A DNA stretch of 20,210 nt, from positions 1-20,210 of the forward strand of contig JAFQHF010000122.1 of assembly GCA_017398105.1 (NCBI GenBank), in the 5' to 3' direction. The first letter of the stretch is position 1. The number at the start of each line of letters is the position of its first letter. The DNA comes from Oscillospiraceae bacterium (GTDB lineage Bacteria > Bacillota_A > Clostridia > Oscillospirales > Oscillospiraceae). Under the pieces are notes generated by a model. The model searched no databases, was not told the DNA's origin, and worked only from the letters and a program-made list of their open reading frames with translations. Both the position numbers and the translations under genes were made by a program. Positions 1-8,300 of the stretch are shown in pieces.

Positions 1-4
1 GGGC

Positions 5-100
5 CCCCATCAAGCAAATTGTGCTTGATGGGGAGAGGAGATGCGCAGATACAGGTGGAATTTTCTGCTTGCAGAAAATGCAACAGTGTATCTGATGCAT
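5..100. other. Chain of stem-loops, unassigned structured region
   Basis: No convincing gene lies in bases 1-207. Two strong inverted repeats are visible here. The first has a perfect 12-bp stem (CCCCATCAAGCA at 5-16 with 22-33, 5-base loop). The second is a long interrupted stem: ATGC (41-44) with GCAT (97-100), CAGATACA (46-53) with TGTATCTG (87-94), and an inner 9-bp stem (60-68 with 71-79, TT loop). An ATG at 41 behind GGAGAGGAG sits inside the second stem; I do not accept it as a gene start. I cannot match the region to a known RNA family, and its strand is unknown. It could be a small RNA, the 3' end of a neighbouring transcript, or a repeat. Confidence 0.45.
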
Positions 101-138
101 CGACGAAGTGCGCGCAGCAGACTGCAAAAAACTGGCGG

Positions 139-197
139 AAAAGCCCGAAGGGGTTTTTCGACAAGATCGAAGGAGCACCCGGAAACGGGTGCCCCTT
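139..197. terminator. Tandem terminator-like hairpins beyond the LRR lipoprotein gene
   Basis: Two stem-loops lie just past the stop of the minus-strand lipoprotein gene. The stronger (170-197) pairs AAGG-A-GCACCCG with CGGGTGC-C-CCTT around a GAAA loop (UUUC on the minus strand). The weaker (139-157) pairs AAAA and CCC with GGG and TTTT around a G-G mismatch. T-tracts are short on both strands: TTT at 196-198 on the plus strand, TTTT after the weak stem on the minus strand. They may end minus-strand transcription from the lipoprotein gene, plus-strand transcription from bases 1-140, or both. The position fits a terminator better than the T-tracts do. Confidence 0.5.
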
Positions 198-207
198 TGC
201 ATATATT

Positions 208-1776
208 TTATTTTTCTGCAGCTTTTTTCTGGGCTGCCAGGATGGCATCGGCCTGATCCAGATTGAAGACTTCCCGGATCACATCCTTGTAATACCAGAA
301 CATGGTCTTGCCGTTGTCATTATACCGCCAGCCGTAGCCGTAGGGGTTGGTGTAGCCATAGAATACGGTGATACATTCGCCCTTGGGGTGAATGGTGGTG
401 AAGGTGTTCTGCTCCTTGGTGGATGCCTTGGGGGACAGACACATGAAGCGCTCCAGGGGCAGAGAATCCAAAGCTTCATAGCTCTTGACACCGGTGAAGC
501 TCAGATTCAGATAACGCAGACTCTTGCACCCGGCCAGAGGCGTGATATCCTTCAGCTTGCCGCAGTTGGACATCTCCAGCCAGATCAGGTTTTTGCAGTT
601 TTCGAACCCGGAAATATCAGAAACGGAACAGCCGGAGACGATCAGGGTTTCCAGCTTGGTCATATAGCCTATGAAGCTCAGGTCGGTCAGGGTATCGTTG
701 TGGCCCAGGTCGGCATGTACGACATCCTCCAGATATTTCATGGGGCCGCAGGTGGAATCGGTAACGTTTTCCACACAGCGGATCACATCGTCATCGGTCA
801 GGGTATTGTATCGGTTGCCGACACCGAAATAGACCCGCCAGACCACCTTGGGGCCGTCCCGGAAATCCTCCCGGAGTTTGGCAAGGACTTCATTCTCCAG
901 TCCGCAGTCATCCAGCACGAACCGCTGGCAGCGGTCCAGAATGGGCAGTGCCTGCCGGATCTTGGCTTCGTCATCCGCGCCCAGGCTCAGATCCTTGTAA
1001 AGGACCTCCGTATCTGCTGTGGAGATGGTTTTGCCGAAAAGGGAGAAGGAATAGTGGTAAGTAATGTGAGGGGCGGCATCCTGGAGCCGATCCACCTGCT
1101 CGAAGGAAAGACTGTTGCTTAAGGTCACATCCGTCACTTTGCTCATCAGAGGCAGCTTGCTGCAGGCTTCTTCGATCTGGTCACCGGTCATGGAGGAAAG
1201 ATCCAGCTGTGCAGTCTCCGGGCCATAGGTGCTGCCGAAGAGGGTAATGCTGTAGTCCAGTGCGATGCCGGGATAGGCTTCCATCAATTCTGCGGTCTGC
1301 TCTGCAGTCAGCGCATTTTCCGGCACCTTCAGGCTGGTCAGTCCGGGAAGATACCGCAGATTGGCAAGCAGGGTATGGTAGTCAAAGCTTCCGGCAGCCA
1401 GAGTTGCAGAGGTGTCCTTGCTGGATACCTCCATACCGCCCAGAGAGACGGTATAGGTGACATCCACCTGGGGATGATTCTCCACATAGTCCAAAATGGC
1501 ACCGTAGCAGATACTGCCGCTTAAGTCCACGGATTTCAGATTGGGATAATGATCCAGGGTATAAAGCTCACCGGCATCCATCACTACGGTCAGGGTTTCG
1601 ATTTCCTCATTGGGATTGGTTTCCACAACCGTTTCCTTTGGGGGTGCGGTGGGCAGCACGATGGGCTCGAAGGTGGGAACAGTCGTCTCCACCGGCTCAC
1701 CGCCGCAGCCGGACAGGGCCAAAGACACCGCCGCGGCGCAGAACAGACAGGTGCATTGTTTCAAAAAAGCTTTCAT
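208..1776 (-). CDS. Leucine-rich-repeat surface lipoprotein
   Basis: Predicted lipoprotein of 522 aa, exported and anchored by lipid on the outer face of the membrane. I start it at the ATG at 1776, because a GGAGG (1788-1792) lies 11 bases upstream and the next residues are a classic lipoprotein signal: a basic start, a hydrophobic run, then the lipobox LSGC with Cys24. The GTG at 1800 would overlap that ribosome site. After Cys24 comes a Pro/Thr/Glu-rich linker (about 25-60). Residues about 78-340 hold four repeats of about 66-68 aa, each an LRR-like strand (KSVDLS, TSLKVP, TDVTLS, QRFVLD) followed by a helix and a strand such as YSITLFG or YSFSLFG. Residues about 350-445 are more regular LRRs (LETLIVSGC, LIWLEMSNC, LRYLNLSFTG). 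The C-terminus is rich in Tyr and Gly. Function unknown; ligand binding or adhesion is an inference from the fold. It appears to be a single-gene transcript. Confidence 0.88.
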   Translation of the reverse strand: MKAFLKQCTCLFCAAAVSLALSGCGGEPVETTVPTFEPIVLPTAPPKETVVETNPNEEIETLTVVMDAGELYTLDHYPNLKSVDLSGSICYGAILDYVENHPQVDVTYTVSLGGMEVSSKDTSATLAAGSFDYHTLLANLRYLPGLTSLKVPENALTAEQTAELMEAYPGIALDYSITLFGSTYGPETAQLDLSSMTGDQIEEACSKLPLMSKVTDVTLSNSLSFEQVDRLQDAAPHITYHYSFSLFGKTISTADTEVLYKDLSLGADDEAKIRQALPILDRCQRFVLDDCGLENEVLAKLREDFRDGPKVVWRVYFGVGNRYNTLTDDDVIRCVENVTDSTCGPMKYLEDVVHADLGHNDTLTDLSFIGYMTKLETLIVSGCSVSDISGFENCKNLIWLEMSNCGKLKDITPLAGCKSLRYLNLSFTGVKSYEALDSLPLERFMCLSPKASTKEQNTFTTIHPKGECITVFYGYTNPYGYGWRYNDNGKTMFWYYKDVIREVFNLDQADAILAAQKKAAEK

Positions 1777-1803
1777 GGAATAGAATGCCTCCGGGAACAC
1801 ATA

Positions 1804-1833
1804 ATTATAAACACTATATCACAGCATCCGTAA
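1804..1833 (-). promoter_or_regulatory. Possible promoter of the LRR lipoprotein gene
   Basis: On the minus strand a perfect TATAAT lies at 1804-1809, 28 bases before the chosen ATG. The matching -35 is poor (TTACGG at 1828-1833, 18-base spacer). Transcription would start about 5 bases before the GGAGG, giving a very short leader. The -10 is convincing, the -35 is not. Confidence 0.4.
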
Positions 1834-1880
1834 AAAATCAAGAAACCGGCCGGGAAAGGACATCAGCTGGAGAAATTTTC

Positions 1881-1911
1881 AAAAAAAGCAGACAGCCCGA
1901 AGGCTGTCTGC
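1881..1911 (-). terminator. Intrinsic terminator of the SASP gene
   Basis: A perfect 10-bp stem (GCAGACAGCC at 1888-1897 with 1902-1911) closes a four-base loop that reads TTCG on the minus strand. It is followed by seven T residues on the minus strand (1881-1887). It lies 15 bases beyond the SASP stop codon, a textbook intrinsic terminator. Confidence 0.93.
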
Positions 1912-1925
1912 GCACAAAGAAAAAT

Positions 1926-2126
1926 TTACTGCAGGCCCTGTTCGTAAGCCTCGATCATCTTCTTGACCATCTGGCCGCCGACGCTGCCTGCTTCGCGGGA
2001 AGTCAGGTGGCCGTTGTAGCCGTTGGTCAGGTTGACACCGACCTCCTGGGCAGCCTGCATCTTGAAACGGTCCATAGCCTCCCGGGCCTGGGGAATGTTC
2101 AGCTGATTGTTGTTGGAATTGCTCAT
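1926..2126 (-). CDS. Alpha/beta-type small acid-soluble spore protein (SASP)
   Basis: A 66-aa spore protein. Members of this family coat forespore DNA, protect it from UV and heat damage, and are degraded by the GPR protease at germination to supply amino acids. The family signatures are clear: AREAMDRFK near residues 14-22, EVGVNL at 28-33, and LTSREAGSVGGQMVKKMIE at 41-59, the DNA-contacting C-terminal half. The ATG at 2126 is chosen because AGGAGAG (2134-2140) lies 7 bases upstream and the protein then begins MSNSNNNQ, usual for the family; upstream in-frame codons do not fit. The gene has its own terminator and a forespore-type promoter. The residue where GPR normally cuts after Glu is Gln24 here (FKMQAAQE instead of the usual KxEIASE type). 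A truncated second copy lies at 19163-19324. Confidence 0.96.
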   Translation of the reverse strand: MSNSNNNQLNIPQAREAMDRFKMQAAQEVGVNLTNGYNGHLTSREAGSVGGQMVKKMIEAYEQGLQ

Positions 2127-2152
2127 ATTCGTTCTCTCCTTTTGTCGAATTC

Positions 2153-2175
2153 CCGGAAAGCAAGCCGCTTTCCGG
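2153..2175 (-). promoter_or_regulatory. Hairpin in the SASP 5' untranslated leader
   Basis: A perfect 9-bp inverted repeat, CCGGAAAGC (2153-2161) with GCTTTCCGG (2167-2175) and a 5-base loop, lies in the leader about 12 bases upstream of the SASP ribosome site. It has no following T-run, so it is not a terminator. The second SASP copy lacks it and has a much shorter leader. A role in mRNA stability or translation is inference. Confidence 0.6.
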
Positions 2176-2204
2176 ATGGAGAGCGTCTTTTCTTTCCGTA
2201 CGCT

Positions 2205-2233
2205 TAGTTTGACCAAAGTCGAAAGTTGTATGA
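2205..2233 (-). promoter_or_regulatory. Sigma-G/sigma-F-like forespore promoter of the SASP gene
   Basis: On the minus strand, TCATA (2229-2233), a 17-base spacer and CAAACTA (2205-2211) resemble the forespore sigma-G consensus (xxATR, about 18 bases, CATnnTA); the -10 matches at all but one of its fixed positions. The same block, with the same spacing, is preserved upstream of the second SASP copy at 19354-19382. Start of transcription would be near 2198, giving a leader of about 70 bases. Confidence 0.72.
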
Positions 2234-2309
2234 ATGGAGACTGGCGGAAGAACTGGAAGGAATTTCGGAGACTGCCAAAGTGCTGATGAATAATTTTATT
2301 TTTTATCTG

Positions 2310-2337
2310 TTCCCATTCTCAGAAATGGTGCTATAAT
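2310..2337 (+). promoter_or_regulatory. Extended -10 promoter of giant protein 1
   Basis: TGC-TATAAT (2329-2337) is a perfect extended -10 for the housekeeping sigma factor. TTCCCA (2310-2315) with a 16-base spacer is a plausible -35 (four of six). Transcription would begin near 2344, about 50 bases before the gene start. It diverges from the forespore promoter of the SASP gene. The bases between the two promoters show nothing else I can support. Confidence 0.7.
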
Positions 2338-2396
2338 GATTTTATCATATCGCGCATGGTAAAACCGGCATCAACAAAAGAAAGAAGGATCAGAGT

Positions 2397-5300
2397 ATGA
2401 AAATGGTTCGAAGGATCATCAGCGGATTGCTGGCTATGTGTATGGCAGTCAGCATGCTGCCCATGGACGTTTGGGCAGAGGAAATCATAATCGAGGACGT
2501 GAGCGCAACAGAGGCTGTGGTGGAGACTACGGCGGCTTTGGAGATGGAAGTTACGGAACATGTGGTGGAAACTACTGTGCCTGATGTGACAGCGGCAACG
2601 GATGCTGTGGAAACTATTGCAGAGGAAAATGCTTTCGCAGATGCTGTAAATTCTGTGTTGGATTCTGGTACTTGTGGAAATGCTGTGACCTGGGAATTAA
2701 CTAGTGATGGTGTTTTGACTATCTCTGGTACAGGCCCCATGAAAAACTATTATCATGATTATTATGATGGAATAACCTATGCTCCCTGGTATTCCTATCG
2801 GAAACGGATTCAATCTGCTGTAATTACAGAAGGTGTTACCTGCATTGGTGCATATTCCTTTTACATGTGCAATTTAAGCAGTGTGATAATTCCGGATAGT
2901 GTAACAAGTATTAATGAAGGAGCTTTTAATCTTTGCTCAAATTTGACTGAGGTTATACTGCCTGATGGCTTGACCACTATTGGATATAAAGCGTTTGAAG
3001 GTTGTAGAAATTTGGCGGAAATTGTTATTCCGGCGAGCGTTACATCTATCTGGGCGGATAATTTTTCATCGTGTATTAGGGTACATATCAGTGATTTGAA
3101 AGCTTGGTGCAATATCAATTTCAGCGAATCTGATTCCAACCCACTTTGCGGAAATGGTGAATTGATCCTTAATGGAGAATTACTGACGGATATTGTGGTT
3201 CCGGAGGATATTACCCAAATTAAAAATTATGCGTTCTATGGGTACAAAAGGTTAAATAGAATAACGATCCCCGATGGAGTAACTTCAATTGGCCAATATG
3301 CATTCTATAATTGTGCGGGACTGTCAAATGTAAGTATTCCGGACAGTGTTAGTAACATCGGTCAGTGGGCTTTTAAGGGATGTTCTAGCCTTACCAGTAT
3401 CACAATCCCGGATGGTGTCAGAAGTATCAGCAGAAGTGCATTTATGGAATGTACCAACTTGAATGATGTTGTGATACCTGATGGTGTTACTACCATTGAA
3501 ACATATGCATTCTATAAGTGTTATGGATTGACCAATATCACGATTCCTGCCAGTGTTAGATACATACAGTCCTATGCATTTCAGAACTGCAGCAACTTGA
3601 CTGAAATTTACTATGGTGGTACAGAAGAACAGTGGGAGGCACTGAAAGGAAGTCTTGGTAGCGACAATGAGCCGTTGAAGAAGGCTATGGTTTACTTCAA
3701 CGGAGAGAAGCCGATTCGTTCGAAATATGTCTTATACTATTTGGATTGGGAGGAAGCCGAGAACAGAGCCTACTTCGGAATAGATGATGTTGTATCGTAC
3801 GGTGTTTCGGAGAAAACGGATCGGGCATTTCTTGCCAATCCCACCGGACTGCAGGGGCAGTATGTGTTGGTGGAGACCCTTTTTTTAGCTGAAATAGAAA
3901 TTCTTTTAAATGTGCATGCTATATCAAGCAAGACAGGAACAGTTGCATCTGCAGACTCTTCTACAATAACAATTGATAATACAACGTATACAACTCCATT
4001 GGATCTGATAGAACCGGAAAGTTATAAGGGAAAATTTGTATTGTATCATGTTCGGGATGGAGTGTTGCTGGGTATAGAGGCCCTGTCAGAGTATATAGGC
4101 TATCTAACTTACTGGCATGAGGCTGGTAAAACGATGAATATCCAGACAAATGCATCCAGTGCAGATGGGAGAATTTATAGGCTGAGTCCTTTGGCGGATG
4201 ATGTATCGGAAGAATTCTTATCTTGGACAATGAACGATTTGTTTAGGGGAACGCAGTATTCCTCAACAGATGTTTATGTGCAATATTATTCCGACAGTAA
4301 TCGCATAATATATGAAATTCTTCCATATGTAGAAAGATGGGAGGAGGGGTTTTCGGCAGAAAAACATGGTTGGCCTATCGTCAATGATGGATGGTCGTGT
4401 GGATATGACATGAATAATAGAGACGGAATTGAAGCATCGGATTTGCTTGTACATAGTGAAGGATTAAAAGGATTAGGTACGTTGCCATATGCATTTGTGC
4501 ATTCTTTTGGAAAAAAAGATGGAAATTGTTTTGGTTTTTCACTTTTAGCAATTGCGCAATACAATTCCGGCCGGGATAAAACAAAAGCTTATGTAGATAT
4601 GTCTCCTCTTTTTCCTGTAGAAGGGGATACGCTAAATGAGTTTGGTTATGTGGATGTTGAGGAAACAGATAATGGCTGTAAATACGTTTTGTATGAATGT
4701 GATGAAAATAACAAAGGTATATGGGATGAGAATCATCAGAGGTTAGGAAATAGTGAAATATTAGCACGCATTGAAAAAGCGATGTTTAGTCAATTTTCTC
4801 CCCCTATTAATGATGTGGAAGTGTTTTCGGGAAGTGCGGATTTTTCTAAATTGATAGACTATTTATCCGGAGATAATCCAGATCCATTATTGATCAAGGG
4901 AAGATATTATATACCAGGAGAATTTAGAACAGGAAATCATGTGTGGGTTACAGAGACAAGCTATAAACCAATTTATATTGGGCAAGGTAGATACCTCGTT
5001 ATGGTATACGACTGTAACGCTCCTAGATTAACCAACAAGCTGGAAAACCAACGGGAATATTATTCGCAGCCAAGATCTTTCCTGTATTTTGACTTAGATA
5101 GGAACTGCTGGTACTATGTGTATAACAATGAATTTCGAACTGGCTACAATGACTTTTGGTGTTATGATATATCAGCGTTGGATCAATCTTTCTTTGACGA
5201 ACACTATAAATTTGTTGATAATAAAACACTGATTATATTTAATGCGGAAAATATAGAGGTTCTTCAAAATGAAGCAGAAAAAGGGGAGCAGACGGTTGTA

Positions 5301-8300
5301 TTTGAATATCAAGAGGAACCATCCTTGTCGGGAGGCGACTGCACATTTATTCCATACTGCTCTGGTGACGGAAGTGAAAATGTAAAATGCGGTGGATTAA
5401 TTCTTCCGGAAGGCGACTACATAGTCAAAACTGGAGGAAAAGCATATGTTCAATATATGTACGATAATGATGTTTTTGTGTACAGTACTGATGGTACTAT
5501 TGAAGCCGGTGTAAGTCATGAAAATGACAAAATAACAGTCCTTAGTCGAACGGATTTGGCCAATATGCAGTGCGTTTATGCTAGTACAGCAGTTGACTTC
5601 TGTACTGCAATAGATGCTGATGTCGATTCTGGTATATCCGTTTCTGTGGTAGCAGATGCCTCAAACAAAACTGCATCTTGGGAAACAAATGCAGAACAAA
5701 ACGAAATCACTGTGACATCTATTATTGATGGTGAATTGGCTGAAAATATTACTGATATAATCCATTATCACCGTAATTTGATAGAAGTTGAAGGATCCGT
5801 TCCTACATGTGTGAATGAAGGCCGAAAAGAATACTTTATATGCTCTTGCGGCAAATGGTTTGAAGATGCAAAGGCAACCGTGGAAATCGTGCATGAAGAT
5901 CAACTTGTTATTCCTGCCACAGGTCATTATTATATTGTTGTTGATGGTACTTACATTTGTTCAATTTGCGGATCGGTGATTTGTATGACCATCCCTCAGG
6001 ACTACCTTTCTCTAACAGTTAACCAGTCCACAGAACTGACTGCCAAAGTTCAGCCTGTCGAATTGTACGAAGATATCCAATGGAGCGTGAACAATGGGGA
6101 AATTATCTCCGTTGATGAAACCGGTACCGTTACCGCTCTTGCGGTTGGTACAGCCTATGTGACTGCCACCGTCACCGATGGGGAGATTACACTGACCGAC
6201 CGCTGCCGTGTGGATGTGACGGAGGAAATGGTCATCGAGGGCATCCAGCTGAGCACTAACAAGCTGAACGTGGAGCGCTACAGTACGGATTATGTAACCC
6301 TGGAAGTCCTGCTGAAGCTGCCTCAGAACTATTCGGCTCAGTCTGTGGGAACCAGAACAGAACTGCCTGACCTGGGTGTGGCCATTGAAGCTGCACGGTT
6401 CACGGATGAAAGAATCGCAGAGCTGTTCACCCTGGGGATTCTGGATGACCGGGCACTGTCCATCGTTCCCACCGAAAAGGGAATGAATGAGGCTAAGGGC
6501 AAGTATACCGGAACCGTTACGGTCACCGTAGCCGGAACGGAATATGAGAGTGAAGCAATTACGCTGACCGTCAAGAACACCCTGCCCAAACTGAAGGCAA
6601 CGATCTCTAACTTCAACTCCTTCTATTCCGGACAGTCTCAGGAGATCACGATCACCGGCGCAACTGTCACAAATATCACCGCAACCAGCCTGCCCAATTG
6701 GCTGACTCTGGACGGAAACAACCTGATTCTGAATGGCGAAACCGTTGCCAAGAACGCTTCCGGTAAGGCAGTGCTTCAGGTGGAGACGGAGGAATGGAAC
6801 ATCCCTGCGGCTATTACGCTGAATGTCCGAAACAGCTACAAGGCCCCCGGCCTGAAGCTGTCCGCAACCAGCGTGAACATGAGTGCCGATGCAGCAAATT
6901 CCAATGGCGCGCAGCTGAAGCTGATTCCCAACAATAAGAAGGACACTCTGGAAGGTCTGAAGGTCACCGGAATCACGGCTTCCAACGGTTACATTGTCGA
7001 GAACTTCAACATCACGGACGGCGCTTTCACTCTGAAAGCGGGAGAAAATGCCGTGCCTGGTAAGATCACCCTGTCCGTTTCCTTCGCGAATACGAATGAG
7101 ACGCTTGCTCTGAATCTGACGGTAAAGAACACTGCCGTAACCCTGAAGTTGTCCGCAACCAACATTACCCTGAATCCCGATGTTGGCGATGCCGCAAAGA
7201 TCACCGTGACAGCAACCCCCGCAGATTACAGAATCACGAATCCCACCTTCCGACTGGAAGACAATAAGAAGAACGACAAGCTGAATTCCAGAGAACTGGC
7301 ACTGGGCTTCGCAAACGACACTCTCACCGTCAGCACCACGCCCTCCACGCCCAATGGCGCCACCTACAAGCTGTACATCAGCGCAGGCGGCAGCCGGGAA
7401 GTGAGTGCCACCATCAAGACGGTGGAAAAATCCCCCACCATGACCCTGAAAGCCACAGGCAATATCGACCTGAGCTACCCGGAGAATGAAGTTGTTGTTA
7501 CGCCTACCTTCAAGAATTATTCCGGTGCGGCCATTGAAGACTGGGAATACTCCGTAGCGGAAATGAAGGGCAAGAATGTCCTGAACGCCAACGCGGGAGC
7601 GTTCTTCGAGGTTACAAAGGACGTCAATGCTTTCCGTGTCTGCTGTACAGAGCCGGAACAGCTGACCATGGGCAACACGTACCAGATGACCCTGAAGCTG
7701 ACGCTCCCCAATGGCAGCATCTGCGAAAACACCGTGAAGCTGACCATTAAGCAGACGGCCCTGAAGCTGAAGCTGTCCGCAACGACCATTACGCTGAATA
7801 AGACCATTGATGACAGCGCGGAACTCACCGTCACCAGCACCACCAAGGGTTACACCTTGGGCACCCCTGTCTGGCAGCTGATGGACAAGACCGGAAAGAA
7901 CAGCGCCGATGGCAAGCTGGATGTGGCATATAACAACGGCAAACTGACCGTCTCCGTCAACGAGGAAACCCAGTTCGGCCAGTCCTACAAGCTTCTGGTA
8001 AAGGCCAGTGAAAAGGCCGCGGCCACCACCCTGACGGTGAACATCCCGGCAGAGAACCGTTCCTCCATCACCGGCACCATCAAGCTGGTAGGCGGCATCG
8101 ATGTGATTCGTGACGGAAGCAGCGTTACCGTAACGCCCACCTACAAGAACTGCGGTAACGAGGCACGCAGAACAGAACGCCTGGAAATCTACAGCTCCGC
8201 CGACAAGTACACCGAGCCTGTAACAGAACTGTTCGAGATCACTCGAAACGAAAACGGCATCTTCATTGTCACCAAATCCGGCGCGGTAAACCACACCCAG

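Noticed and set aside
41..256. Short plus-strand frame starting at ATG 41 behind GGAGAGGAG
   Set aside because: The purine stretch abuts the ATG, the start is buried in a long stem, and the basic peptide runs through two hairpins and into the end of the lipoprotein gene.
19..1122. A 367-codon plus-strand frame over the lipoprotein gene
   Set aside because: Antisense to a gene with a lipobox, ribosome site and LRRs; the frame starts inside a hairpin and shows no domain.
2051..2270. Insertion-sequence or integrase-mediated mobility of the cassette
   Set aside because: There is no transposase, integrase or terminal inverted repeat in the window; only the direct repeat of the SASP locus is seen.
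4511..4517. A7 and T7 runs (also 3880-3886) inside giant gene 1 as possible phase-variation sites
   Set aside because: Runs of seven are expected in such AT-rich sequence, the frame is intact, and nothing else suggests slippage.
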